DNA of 64,000 nt. It comes from JBBSBL01 sp046330255 (lineage in GTDB: Bacteria; Actinomycetota; Thermoleophilia; Solirubrobacterales; Solirubrobacteraceae). The DNA is taken from assembly GCA_046330255.1 (NCBI GenBank), contig JAXLTC010000003.1:183725-247724 (forward strand), given 5' to 3'. The position numbers were made by a program, and so were the translations under genes. Shown here piece after piece: positions 54,875-63,184 of the stretch (within the stretch, counting starts at the first letter, position 1; each line of letters begins with the position of its first letter). The notes under the pieces were generated by a model. The model ran no database searches, was not told the DNA's origin, and worked only from the letters and a program-made list of their open reading frames with translations.

Positions 54875-55864
54875 CTACCCGAAGTCCAGGTGCTCGGTCA
54901 TCGGCACGGCGCTCACGGCGCCGGTCACGCCGCGCAGCCTGCCGGCGCCGGATGTGCGGGCGGCGTGCGAGCCCCGGCGAGGCGCGTGCCAGACCAGGCG
55001 ACCGGTCGCGGCCGACCAGCTGTACCCGGCCGGGAGCGCGAAGTCGCTGCGGTGCGCGCGCAGCGCGCGCCTGCCCGCCCTCGAGGCGCGGCCCGCGGCC
55101 GCCGCGGAGCGCGCCGATCCGGAGCCGGTGCGGATCCGGATCAGGTCGAGCTCGTACTGGACGGTCCCGTTCGTGGTCTCGAGGTCGAAGAACTCGGTCT
55201 GGCCGGCCTTCAGCTGCACGGTCTGGCAGGTGGAGCGCGACGGCTTGCAGCGGCCGTCACCCTGGGCCTTCGCGTCGGAGCTCACGAGGAACACCGCGGT
55301 GCGGCCGTCCTGCAGCACGCCGAGGAAGACGAGGATCGGGTCCAGCGAGGACGGGAGCGGCGTCAGGCGCTGGAGGCCGCGGTAGGTGCGCGGGCGCCCG
55401 CCGGCCCTGGTGAGCGTGGCATCGACCGTGGCGGTCGTGTAGACGGGCTTCTTGCCGCCGCCGCCCGTGCCGGAGCCGCCGGTGTTCCCGGAGCCGCCGC
55501 TCTCGCCGCCGGACGCGCCGGACTGGCCGCCGCCCGAAGCGCCGCTCTGGCCCGTGGAGGGCTGCCCGGTCGTGCTGGAGGGCTCCGGGGCCGGCGTGGG
55601 CAGGAACTTCTGCGCGAACGGGTCCTTCGCATGGCCCGCGAGCGGCGCGCGACCGCGCGGCGCCTCGAGCGCGACCACGCTCGTGCCGGACGGCGGCGGC
55701 TCCGCCGCCGGCGTCGCGCTCGCGGCCGTCGCCGAGGTCTTCTCGGCCGGCGCGGAGCTCCCGAGCAGCAGGGGCACGGCGACCAGGGCTACGAGCAGCA
55801 GCGCGGCAACCGGCCACAGCCGCTTCTCGACGAGGTCGGTCTTGATGTCGCGCAGGATGCTCAT
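54875..55864 (-). CDS. Type IV pilus assembly PilP-like protein
   Basis: 329 residues with an N-terminal membrane anchor (about 18-36, WPVAALLLVALVAVPLLLG), a Pro/Ser/Gly linker, and the segment HAKDPFAQKFLP recalling the conserved N/D-P-F of PilP. A Gly/Ser-rich spacer then leads to a beta-rich domain (about 145-240) with two Cys flanking DGRCKPSRSTCQTV. It lacks a lipobox and is longer than proteobacterial PilP. The call rests on position as last gene of pilM-N-O-x, each joined by 4-base overlaps. Confidence 0.6.
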   Translation of the reverse strand: MSILRDIKTDLVEKRLWPVAALLLVALVAVPLLLGSSAPAEKTSATAASATPAAEPPPSGTSVVALEAPRGRAPLAGHAKDPFAQKFLPTPAPEPSSTTGQPSTGQSGASGGGQSGASGGESGGSGNTGGSGTGGGGKKPVYTTATVDATLTRAGGRPRTYRGLQRLTPLPSSLDPILVFLGVLQDGRTAVFLVSSDAKAQGDGRCKPSRSTCQTVQLKAGQTEFFDLETTNGTVQYELDLIRIRTGSGSARSAAAAGRASRAGRRALRAHRSDFALPAGYSWSAATGRLVWHAPRRGSHAARTSGAGRLRGVTGAVSAVPMTEHLDFG

Positions 55865-56709
55865 CGCAGTGGTGCGGCGGTCGCGGGCGCGCCCGCGGCG
55901 GGCGCCGAGCCCGATGCGGCCTGGCCGGCGGAGGGGCCGCCCGGCGTCGCGCCGTTGGTCAGGCCCTCGTCGGGCGGAAGCAGGTAGGCGGTCGCGGCGA
56001 CTCCGGCCTTGATCTGCGGGAAGCCGTTGTTCCCGGGCCCGAGGCCGATTCCGTCGATCGTCAGCAGCCGCCCGCTCACCGCGACGCGCCTGTTGGTCGC
56101 GACGATGAATCGCTGCAGCCGGGCAAAGAAGTCCGACAGCTTGAAGAAGCTGCCCTGGAAGGTGAAGGAGAACGGCATCGTCGGGAACCCGGCGGCGCCG
56201 ACCACGGTGCCGGGCGGCGCGGCCGCGGCCGCCGCCTGCGTGGCGTCGACGGTCGTGGTCGAGCCGGACGAGTCCGAGCCCTTGTCACCGTTGCTCCCCT
56301 TCTTGTCGCCCGAGGACGAGGAGTCCGACGACGAGGGGCTCGGGGCCGGGGCCGGCGGCGGCGCCTGCGGGCCGCCCGTGCCGCCGGAGAGCTTGAGCGC
56401 GCGGAAGTCCACGCCCGTGGAGCGCGCCGCGGCGTTCACCTGCACGACGAGGGACGGCATCTGGTCCTCGACCGGGACGGCCTCGCCCAGGCGCGCGACC
56501 GTCGCGTAGTTGCGCGGGTAGGCCTGCTTGGCGGCCTGCCCGGCGGCGACCGTCTGCTCGGCGTCCTGGAGGCGCTTCTGCTCGGTGGAGACCTTGTCCG
56601 AGAGCTTGGACGCCTCCTCCCGCTTGGGCCCGAGCACCAGGAACCAGAAGGCTCCGAGCGCCGCGATCGCGACCACGACCGCCAGCACCATGCGATCGCG
56701 CTGGGTCAC
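55861..56709 (-). CDS. pilO: Type IV pilus inner-membrane platform protein PilO
   Basis: 282 residues: short cytoplasmic start, one membrane span (about 8-25), coiled coil (about 28-65, EEASKLSDKVSTEQKRLQDAEQTV) and a ferredoxin-like domain with MPSLVVQVNAAARSTGVDFRALKLS and MPFSFTFQGSFFKLSDFFARLQRFIVATNRRVAVSGRLLTIDGI. The last is the PilO signature. A Ser/Asp/Gly-rich insert (about 120-155) splits the domain. The GTG start overlaps the pilN stop. Confidence 0.85.
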   Translation of the reverse strand: MTQRDRMVLAVVVAIAALGAFWFLVLGPKREEASKLSDKVSTEQKRLQDAEQTVAAGQAAKQAYPRNYATVARLGEAVPVEDQMPSLVVQVNAAARSTGVDFRALKLSGGTGGPQAPPPAPAPSPSSSDSSSSGDKKGSNGDKGSDSSGSTTTVDATQAAAAAAPPGTVVGAAGFPTMPFSFTFQGSFFKLSDFFARLQRFIVATNRRVAVSGRLLTIDGIGLGPGNNGFPQIKAGVAATAYLLPPDEGLTNGATPGGPSAGQAASGSAPAAGAPATAAPLR

Positions 56710-57509
56710 TGGGAGCCTCCCGAGGTCGTCGAGGCGGGCTGGGTGGTCTGGGCCGCGCCGGCGGCCACCGCCGGCGAGCCCGGCGTGCCGGTCCCGGCGG
56801 CCGGAGCCGGCTCGGGCGGCGCCTTGAACAGGATCACGATCGAGAACTGCGGGAAGCGGTTGGAGCCGTGGCGGCAGTCGCCGCTGTCGGCGCCCGCGGA
56901 GTCCGAGCCGGACGCGGGCGCGCTCGCGGCGGCCGTGTTGCTCGTCGCCTTCTCGGAGCTCGAGAGCACCACGTGATCGACGCCGCCCATCAGCCGCAGC
57001 CGCGTCATCAGGCGCGCCACCTCGTCCTGCGAGGTGGTGCAGCCGATCATCTCGATCGCCGGGTTCTGGCTCGCCTGCCGGATGTTGCCGGTGTCGCCGG
57101 AGGCCGCGCTGCCGTCAACGGTGACCCCGGGCTTGACGGTCGCCAGGAAGGACGCGAGCCAGACGTTGTCCGGCATGACCTTCGAAAGCTGGCGCAGCGT
57201 GCGGTCCCAGTCGAAGCGACTGGAGGCGAGCGACTTGACGGTCGCCACGCGCTGCTGCTCGAGCTTCGCGAACTCGGCGTAGGGCTTGAGCGCGGCGGCC
57301 TGCTGCTCGGCGCTGTCGGCCTTCGCGCTCGCCGACGCGAGCTCCGCGGTCTTGTCGTTGACCGAGTTGCCGGTCAGCACGTAGGCCGAGACCGCGAGCA
57401 CCGCCACGGCGAGCACGCCCAGCAGGACGTAGACCGCTCCGCCGGAGCGCCCGCTGCCGCCGGCGCCGCCGCGGCGCTCGTCGGCCGGGATGAGGTTGAC
57501 GGCCCTCAC
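56706..57509 (-). CDS. pilN: Type IV pilus platform protein PilN
   Basis: 267 residues. The N-terminus VRAVNLIPADER is the conserved PilN segment that binds the PilM groove. One membrane span (about 27-47) and a coiled coil (about 50-85) follow, then a ferredoxin-like domain (RQLSKVMPDNVWLASF, IEMIGCTTSQDEVARLMTRL). The C-terminus is a low-complexity Pro/Ala/Thr tail. GTG 57509 overlaps the pilM stop (GTGA). Confidence 0.87.
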   Translation of the reverse strand: MRAVNLIPADERRGGAGGSGRSGGAVYVLLGVLAVAVLAVSAYVLTGNSVNDKTAELASASAKADSAEQQAAALKPYAEFAKLEQQRVATVKSLASSRFDWDRTLRQLSKVMPDNVWLASFLATVKPGVTVDGSAASGDTGNIRQASQNPAIEMIGCTTSQDEVARLMTRLRLMGGVDHVVLSSSEKATSNTAAASAPASGSDSAGADSGDCRHGSNRFPQFSIVILFKAPPEPAPAAGTGTPGSPAVAAGAAQTTQPASTTSGGSQ

Positions 57510-58645
57510 GCCGCACGCTCCTCGACGGTCAGCCCGGCGGCGACCGCGAGGCGGCCGGCGTCGATGCCCGCCAGCGCGCCGGGGCGCGCCTCCGCGACGA
57601 GGCCGAGTCGCATTGGGAGCGAGACCTGGTGACCGAGGCCGTCCGCGAAGCCCTCGACGGCGGCGGCGGGACCCGTGAGGACCGCGTCGCCGACCGGGAT
57701 CGCGCCGTCCTGCATGCGGTAGAAGTCGAGCGAGTTGCGGATCTCGTCGCCGATGCGCCGCACCCCCTCGCCCAGCACGGCGCGCGCCTCGCTGACGATC
57801 GCCGGGTCGCCCTCGACGTCGTCGACCGGCGTCACGAGGCCGACGTGGACGAGCCACTGGTGCGCGTGCTCATGGGTCAGGCCGCGGCGCTCGGCGAGCT
57901 CCTGCGCCATCGTCTCGGTGCCGCCGGCGACCACGCGCGTGAAGACGCAGCGCGAGCGCTCGGCGAGCGCGAGGTTGGTCATGCCGCCGACGCAGACGTA
58001 GAGCGTCGCCTGACCCTCGACCGCGGTGGCGCCTGCCTCGGCCTCGCCGGCGGCCTCGCCGGCGGGCTCCTGCAGCGCGCGGACCATCGCGAAGGCCGAG
58101 AGGTCGATGCCTGCGGGGCGCAGCCCGGCCTGGCGCGCGGCGGCGAGCAGCCGCTCGATCATGTCGCGCCGCGCCGCGACCAGGACCACGCGCGTGCGCG
58201 GGCCCTCGGGCGTATCGACGACGCCCATGGACTGGAAGTCGAGCACCGCCTGCTCGAGCGGCATCGGGATGTGCTCCTGGGCGTGGAAGCTGACCGCGGC
58301 GGCGAGCTCCTTGCGGTCCTCGAGCGGCGGGAGGTCGACGGTGCGCACGACGATGCGCTGGTTGGCGACCCCGAGGCGCACCCGGCGCCCGAAGCCGTGC
58401 TCGCGGAAGAAGCCGCGCAGCACGCCGGCGAGCGCATCGACGTCGGCGATCTCGCCGTCGCGGACGACGCCGGGCGCGAGCGGCGCGGACGCGGCGCGCT
58501 CGACGGCGAGCCCGTCGGGCTGCGCCTCGACCGCGGCGACGTAGCCCGGCTCGATGTCGAGCCCGACGACCGCCTTGCCGCCGCCTGAGCGGCGCGCGGA
58601 GAGCGACGGCCTCGCGAGCTTGGGCTTGGGGAGTGAGATCGGCAT
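57506..58645 (-). CDS. pilM: Type IV pilus actin-like ATPase PilM
   Basis: 379-residue FtsA/actin-fold cytoplasmic protein. VVGLDIEPGYVAAVEA gives the phosphate-1 loop; VRTVDLPPLEDRKELAAAVSFHAQEHIPMPLEQAVLDF and VVLVAARRDMIERLLAAARQAGL are typical of PilM, as is TLYVCVGGMTNLALAERSRCVFTRVVAGGTETMAQELA. It recruits PilN and links the platform to the motor ATPases, which are outside this window. ATG 58645 is chosen; the upstream frame is not conserved. Confidence 0.92.
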   Translation of the reverse strand: MPISLPKPKLARPSLSARRSGGGKAVVGLDIEPGYVAAVEAQPDGLAVERAASAPLAPGVVRDGEIADVDALAGVLRGFFREHGFGRRVRLGVANQRIVVRTVDLPPLEDRKELAAAVSFHAQEHIPMPLEQAVLDFQSMGVVDTPEGPRTRVVLVAARRDMIERLLAAARQAGLRPAGIDLSAFAMVRALQEPAGEAAGEAEAGATAVEGQATLYVCVGGMTNLALAERSRCVFTRVVAGGTETMAQELAERRGLTHEHAHQWLVHVGLVTPVDDVEGDPAIVSEARAVLGEGVRRIGDEIRNSLDFYRMQDGAIPVGDAVLTGPAAAVEGFADGLGHQVSLPMRLGLVAEARPGALAGIDAGRLAVAAGLTVEERAA

Positions 58646-58763
58646 GCGCTGGAGGGCAGGCGACCGGCCTTGGGGGCCGGGCGTGGGTCCTACATCGGCG
58701 TCCCGGGGCGGGCGCTTGAGTCCCGATTTCCGCGATGGCCGCCCGCGCGCGCGCAAGCGCCGC

Positions 58764-59516
58764 TCATGAGGCGAACGTGTCGAGGTACCACTGCACGATC
58801 GGCTCGCCGGCGAGCAGCGCGACGACGCCTCCGAACGCCAGGAACGGCCCGAACGGGATCGCGGTGCGGCGACCCTCGGCGACGCCGCGGCGCGCCATCA
58901 GCACGACCCCGACGAGCGTCCCGGCGATCAGGGCGACGAGCAGCGCGACGGCGACCTCGCGCCCGAGGAAGAGCCCCAGGACCGCTGCGAGCTTCACGTC
59001 CCCCATCCCCATCCCGCGCGGGTAGGCGAGCGCCGCCGCGAGCAGGAAGGCTCCGGCGCAGGCGCCGGCGATCAGGCGCTCGGCCTCGCCGCCCGGGTCG
59101 GTGAGCAGGCCGATCGCGACCGCGGCGATCGCGCCCGCCGCCATCAGCGTGTTGGGGATGATCCGGTGGTCGAGGTCGATCACGGCCGTCGGCACCAGCA
59201 CGGCGACGAGCGCGAGGCCGAGCCAGACGTCGGGCTCGTCCCAGCGCAGCGCCACGACCGCGACCGCGAGGGCCGCCGTGAGCGCCTCCACGAGCGGGTA
59301 GCGCGGCGAGATCCGCTCACCGCAGCTGCGGCAACGACCGCGCAGCAGCAGCCAGGAGAGCACAGGGATGTTGTCCCACGGGCGCACCGGCGCCTCGCAC
59401 GCCGGGCAGTGCGACCCGGGACGCACGAGCGACTCGCGGCGCGGCAAGCGGTAGGCGACGACGTTCAGGAACGACCCGGCGAGCAGGCCTGCGAACGCAG
59501 AGATCGCGAGCGGCAT
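58764..59516 (-). CDS. pilD: Prepilin leader peptidase/N-methyltransferase
   Basis: 250-residue multi-spanning GxGD aspartyl protease that cuts and N-methylates prepilins. The cytoplasmic zinc site has Cys37-x2-Cys40 and Cys62-x2-Cys65. The catalytic Asp pair is Asp114 (VIDLDHRIIPN) and Asp173 (GMGMGD). The FLNVVAYRLP opening is standard. It sits between the pilins and the pilM-N-O operon, 118 bases upstream of the pilM start. Confidence 0.94.
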   Translation of the reverse strand: MPLAISAFAGLLAGSFLNVVAYRLPRRESLVRPGSHCPACEAPVRPWDNIPVLSWLLLRGRCRSCGERISPRYPLVEALTAALAVAVVALRWDEPDVWLGLALVAVLVPTAVIDLDHRIIPNTLMAAGAIAAVAIGLLTDPGGEAERLIAGACAGAFLLAAALAYPRGMGMGDVKLAAVLGLFLGREVAVALLVALIAGTLVGVVLMARRGVAEGRRTAIPFGPFLAFGGVVALLAGEPIVQWYLDTFAS

Positions 59517-59544
59517 GGTCAGCGGGCTGCCCGGGCGAGAACGG

Positions 59545-59573
59545 TCACGGGGCGGCTATCGGCCGCCCCGTGA
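59545..59573 (-). terminator. Hairpin after pilin 1, possible terminator
   Basis: A perfect 12-bp stem (59545-59556 with 59562-59573, loop TATCG) lies 31 bases past the first pilin stop and before pilD. There is no T tract on either side, so it may stabilise pilin mRNA or reduce read-through rather than terminate fully. Confidence 0.5.
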
Positions 59574-59603
59574 GCTCGCTTTAGGGCTGTCAGCCCGGCT
59601 TCG

Positions 59604-60032
59604 CTACCACTTGCCGCTGGCGGGGCAGCCTCCCTTGCCCGGCACCGTGCAGGTCCGGGTGACGCCGCCCGTCGAGGCCCGGTTGATGGAGAACGAGTTC
59701 CCCGTCTGCGGCGACGTCGTGGTCACCGTGTAGCTGTTGATGGTGGCGCCGCTCACGGCCAGGCCGTTCGCGTCGCTCAGCGTCGGCTCGATCGTGACCA
59801 GGTTGGCCGGCGTGGCCACGTAGGTGTTGTTGTCGGTGTAGGACGTCTCGATCGCCGTCTGGGCGGTGCGGACGTCCGACTTCGCCTTCGCATCGTTCGC
59901 CTTCCCGCGCTGGTTGATGAACGACGGGATCGCGATCGCGGCGAGAATGCCGATGATCAGGATGACGACGAGCAGCTCGATGAGCGTGAAACCTCGCTCG
60001 TCCTGGGCACGGCTGCGGAGCTTCTGCAGCAT
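59604..60032 (-). CDS. Type IV major pilin, copy 1
   Basis: 142-residue prepilin. The leader ends in DERG, cleaved before FTLIELLVVILIIGILAAIAIPSFI, with Glu5 of the mature protein present. The globular part is about 105 residues and has one Cys pair in TCTVPGKGGC, likely a disulfide loop. Ribosome site GGAGGATC. It is a near-copy of the gene at 60194-60622: only six residues differ, all in the last 50 (for example ATINSY versus ASVDAY). Probably one of two pilus subunits or a dose-raising duplicate. Confidence 0.93.
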   Translation of the reverse strand: MLQKLRSRAQDERGFTLIELLVVILIIGILAAIAIPSFINQRGKANDAKAKSDVRTAQTAIETSYTDNNTYVATPANLVTIEPTLSDANGLAVSGATINSYTVTTTSPQTGNSFSINRASTGGVTRTCTVPGKGGCPASGKW

Positions 60033-60045
60033 TGGGTGATCCTCC
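59749..60045 (-). repeat. 297-base perfect direct repeat, pilin copy 1 arm
   Basis: Identical base for base to 60339-60635, offset 590. It covers the ribosome site, the leader and the first two thirds of the pilin. Outside it the copies differ by scattered substitutions, then diverge completely beyond the genes. Confidence 0.97.
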
Positions 60046-60142
60046 GAGAGGTGAGACGTTGAGCAGGGGCCTGAAGTCCTGATCGGCACGACCCCCTGCC
60101 CGCTTGAGCGCCGGAGCCCACCGACCGGCCCGAGAACGAGGA

Positions 60143-60168
60143 CGGGGCGGGCCTTTCGGCCCGCCCCG
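60143..60168 (-). terminator. Hairpin after pilin 2, possible terminator
   Basis: A perfect 11-bp stem (60143-60153 with 60158-60168) closes a GAAA tetraloop on the minus strand, 26 bases past the second pilin stop, and is followed by a weak T/C-rich stretch. It probably ends or trims the upstream pilin message, separating the two pilin genes. Confidence 0.55.
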
Positions 60169-60193
60169 CTCGCTCACGGCGTTGAGTGTGCAG

Positions 60194-60622
60194 CTACCAC
60201 TTGCCGCTGGCGGGGCAGCCGCCCTTGCCCGGCACCGTGCAGGTCCGGGTCACGCCACCGCTCGACGCACGCGTGATGGAGAACGAGTTCCCCGTCTGCG
60301 GCGACGTCGTGGTCACCGTGTACGCGTCGACGCTGGCACCGCTCACGGCCAGGCCGTTCGCGTCGCTCAGCGTCGGCTCGATCGTGACCAGGTTGGCCGG
60401 CGTGGCCACGTAGGTGTTGTTGTCGGTGTAGGACGTCTCGATCGCCGTCTGGGCGGTGCGGACGTCCGACTTCGCCTTCGCATCGTTCGCCTTCCCGCGC
60501 TGGTTGATGAACGACGGGATCGCGATCGCGGCGAGAATGCCGATGATCAGGATGACGACGAGCAGCTCGATGAGCGTGAAACCTCGCTCGTCCTGGGCAC
60601 GGCTGCGGAGCTTCTGCAGCAT
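60194..60622 (-). CDS. Type IV major pilin, copy 2
   Basis: 142-residue prepilin with the same leader (MLQKLRSRAQDERG), cleavage site, N-terminal helix and Cys loop as copy 1. It carries substitutions at six positions near the C-terminus. Its ribosome site GGAGGATC is inside the identical block, so both copies should be translated equally. Upstream lie 181 bases before the PilX-like gene end, which may hold the pilin promoter. Confidence 0.93.
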   Translation of the reverse strand: MLQKLRSRAQDERGFTLIELLVVILIIGILAAIAIPSFINQRGKANDAKAKSDVRTAQTAIETSYTDNNTYVATPANLVTIEPTLSDANGLAVSGASVDAYTVTTTSPQTGNSFSITRASSGGVTRTCTVPGKGGCPASGKW

Positions 60623-60635
60623 TGGGTGATCCTCC
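60339..60635 (-). repeat. 297-base perfect direct repeat, pilin copy 2 arm
   Basis: Second arm of the repeat described at 59749-60045. Perfect identity of this length at coding and ribosome-site positions suggests recent duplication or continuing gene conversion. Confidence 0.97.
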
Positions 60636-60803
60636 TGGGATCGTGTGGTGTTGGGCCTTTGCCGCCAGCCCCGCGCCCGCGCCTCACAGCCGGTTGCCAG
60701 ACTTGGCGTCACCGTTCCTATCGACCGCCGGGGCGGCGGAACTTGAGCCCCGGAGGCCGCTCGCCGGCCGATCTGGACGGGTGGTCTAGCCGGGGTGCCG
60801 GCG

Positions 60804-62465
60804 CTACCGCGCCGGTACCTGCTCGGTGTAGCGCTGGATGCGCCACGCGGCCTGGACCGGGTCGAGGAAGTGCGGCGGGGCGCGGAAGCGCAGGCGGTCG
60901 TCGTAGTTGTAGTCCTTCGTGTACCCGTTGACCTTGCCCGAGCCGCCACCGCGGCCGACCGGGCCGCGGAACTTCTGCCCGATGGTCCCGTTCACGGTCA
61001 GCGTTCCCAGCGGCGCGCCGCAGTAGTAGTTGTCGACCGTGAAGGAGTGGTTCAGCGAGAGGATCGCCGCGTCCACCTCGACGTTGTTCATCGTGCCCGG
61101 CGCGTTGTTGCACTTCGTCGGGTCGTTCGGGTCGCGCGTCACGGGGTGGTAGATGCGGATGAACTCGTTCGCGATCAGCCCGAGGAGCACGTCTCCGGAG
61201 CGGTTCACGTCCCCGCGGACGATGATGTCCTTCTCGGCCGCGATCGTGAGGCTTTCCGAATACGTCCCGGAGATGTTCACGTTGCCGCAGCCCGGCGGGT
61301 CGTTGTAGGGGTTCAGCGGCTTGTAGCCGCTGCCGCAGGCCCCGTTCTTGACGTAGACGACGCCGCTGGGGGGCATCGGCATCGGGGAGCCGTTGACGGT
61401 CATCGAGGACCCGTTGAGCACGATCGTCGTGTTGCCCGTGAACGTGTAGCCGGGGTCGACCTCGTCCTTCAGCGAGCCGTTGGAGGGCGGCAGCGTCAGC
61501 ACGGGCGAGTTCGGCACCCAGGTCCCGACGAAGTTCGGCGAGTTCCCGGAGCACGAGCCCGATCCGCGCCAGCCGTTGCCGGAGGCCTCGATGCGGTCGG
61601 TAGGGGTGCGCCCGAACGTCGGGCGTCCGCAGACGAGGATGTCGTCGTTGGTGTGCAGCGGCCCGGCGATGACGTCGCCGGGGGCGAACTGGATCTCGGT
61701 GCAGGTGTCGTTGAAGCGCGACCAGGTCCCGTTCGGCGCGGGCGTAGTGGCGGTCTGGAGCCAGCCGTTGTAGGAGAGCCCGCCGCGCCCATTGCGCCAG
61801 TAGGTCTGGTTGCAGGTGCGCGAGCCCCAGGCGCTGAGCGTCTCGCCGTTGAAGCTCGGCGCCCCCGTGCTGGAGGTGGGCCGGCCGCCGGTGTCGACGT
61901 CGTACCAGGTCGAGTCCGCCGTCTCGTAGTCGGTGAAGTAGAGGAAGTCCAGGAAGCCGCGGCGGCGCATCGTCGCGACGATGCTGCGCTTCGCGTTGTT
62001 GGCGAAGCCGGTCGAGCGGATGCGGAACGTGCCGGTCTGCGAGTCGATCATCGTGTCGGTCGCGTCGGCCGGGTTGCACGACGGGCGACCGTTGGCCGGG
62101 ATCAGCTCGACGGCGTACTGCTCGGTGGAGCCCGGGATGTTCACGCGCTGGCGCGGGTCGGGCCCGACGCCGTTCCAGGCCTGGTTGACCTTCATCGGCG
62201 GCGGCACGTTGGTGCAGCGCGCCCAGTAGCCGTTGTCCTCGTTGAGCTGGTAGAGGTAGCGCTGGATCCCGGCCTCCGCCGCGGCGTAGGCGCGCTTCTG
62301 GTCCTGGTCGTAGCGGCCGAGGCGGATGTCCCCGCCGGCCGCGGCGAACGCCGTGACGGTCAGCGCCATCAGCGCGAGCATCACGCCGAGCACCGCGATC
62401 AGCGTGAAGCCCTCCTGGGAGGCGAGCTCCGGGCGGCGGCGGCGGATGCGGTCGGTGCGGCTCAT
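60804..62465 (-). CDS. Minor pilin-like PilX-type protein
   Basis: 553 residues. The leader ends SQEG followed by FTLIAVLGVMLALMALTVTAFAAAGGD, a type IV pilin-like helix, but mature position 5 is Ala rather than Glu. That is unusual for major pilins and more like PilX/GspK minor subunits. A large extracellular part follows with many Asn/Gly/Cys and the early KRAYAAAEAGIQRYLYQL, typical of PilX-like proteins. ATG 62465 is chosen from the signal. It probably acts at the pilus tip or primes assembly. Ends 181 bases before pilin 2. Confidence 0.78.
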   Translation of the reverse strand: MSRTDRIRRRRPELASQEGFTLIAVLGVMLALMALTVTAFAAAGGDIRLGRYDQDQKRAYAAAEAGIQRYLYQLNEDNGYWARCTNVPPPMKVNQAWNGVGPDPRQRVNIPGSTEQYAVELIPANGRPSCNPADATDTMIDSQTGTFRIRSTGFANNAKRSIVATMRRRGFLDFLYFTDYETADSTWYDVDTGGRPTSSTGAPSFNGETLSAWGSRTCNQTYWRNGRGGLSYNGWLQTATTPAPNGTWSRFNDTCTEIQFAPGDVIAGPLHTNDDILVCGRPTFGRTPTDRIEASGNGWRGSGSCSGNSPNFVGTWVPNSPVLTLPPSNGSLKDEVDPGYTFTGNTTIVLNGSSMTVNGSPMPMPPSGVVYVKNGACGSGYKPLNPYNDPPGCGNVNISGTYSESLTIAAEKDIIVRGDVNRSGDVLLGLIANEFIRIYHPVTRDPNDPTKCNNAPGTMNNVEVDAAILSLNHSFTVDNYYCGAPLGTLTVNGTIGQKFRGPVGRGGGSGKVNGYTKDYNYDDRLRFRAPPHFLDPVQAAWRIQRYTEQVPAR

Positions 62466-62473
62466 CGGTTTCC

Positions 62474-63184
62474 TCACACGCAGAGCGGGGAGTGGATCGG
62501 GTCGGTCGGGTCGGCGGTGCGCACGTAGACCTGGTTCTGGAAGAGCGGCGAGACGAACGCGTTCTGGTCGCCGCGCATCGGCGTGGGACGGAACGTGAGG
62601 ACGACCTGGACCACGCGCGCGAGGTCGCCCGAGCTCAGCGGGACCGGCAGCAGGTTGGTCGGCGCGATCGGGTCGGTGGCGGTGAACGAGTAGAACTGGA
62701 AGAACGGCGTCGCGCCGCTCAGGGCGAGGTTCGTCGCGAGCACGCGCACCCGGCTGGGGCTCGCGGCGACCTGCCAGCCGGAGCCCGATCCGGTGGGCGT
62801 CATGTTCCAGGTCGTCTCGGTGACCTGGCCGCCGTTGCTCGGGTCGTAGGTCAGGCGCATCTGCTTCGGGACGAAGTTCTCGTCCCCGATGTCCATGTAG
62901 AACGTCATGCCGTTCGAGTTGCCCGCGGTCATCGCCGGGTACCCGGGGCCGAGGCACACCTGGGAGCGGATGCGCTGGGTGAGCTGCTCCATCACCACGC
63001 GCCCGCGCTGGACGGACTCGGCGCGGTCCTGCACCCGCGTCGAGGAGCGCTGCCCGGCGATGAAGAGGTTCATCGCGGCGCCGAGCACGATCGAGCCGAT
63101 CAGCAGCGCCATCAGCATCTCGACGAGCGTGAAGCCGCCCTGCGCGCGCAGGCGGCGGCGCGCTGCGGCGCCCGGCCCGCTCAC
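62474..63184 (-). CDS. Minor pilin-like PilW-type protein
   Basis: 236 residues. RAQGGFTLVEMLMALLIGSIVLGAAMNLFIAGQ is a standard prepilin cleavage site and helix with Glu5. The downstream QDRAESVQRGRVVMEQLTQRIRSQVC is typical of PilW/GspJ minor pilins. GTG 63184 overlaps the stop of the upstream gene (GTGA). The PilX-like gene follows after 8 bases, so the minor pilins form one operon. Confidence 0.82.
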   Translation of the reverse strand: MSGPGAAARRRLRAQGGFTLVEMLMALLIGSIVLGAAMNLFIAGQRSSTRVQDRAESVQRGRVVMEQLTQRIRSQVCLGPGYPAMTAGNSNGMTFYMDIGDENFVPKQMRLTYDPSNGGQVTETTWNMTPTGSGSGWQVAASPSRVRVLATNLALSGATPFFQFYSFTATDPIAPTNLLPVPLSSGDLARVVQVVLTFRPTPMRGDQNAFVSPLFQNQVYVRTADPTDPIHSPLCV

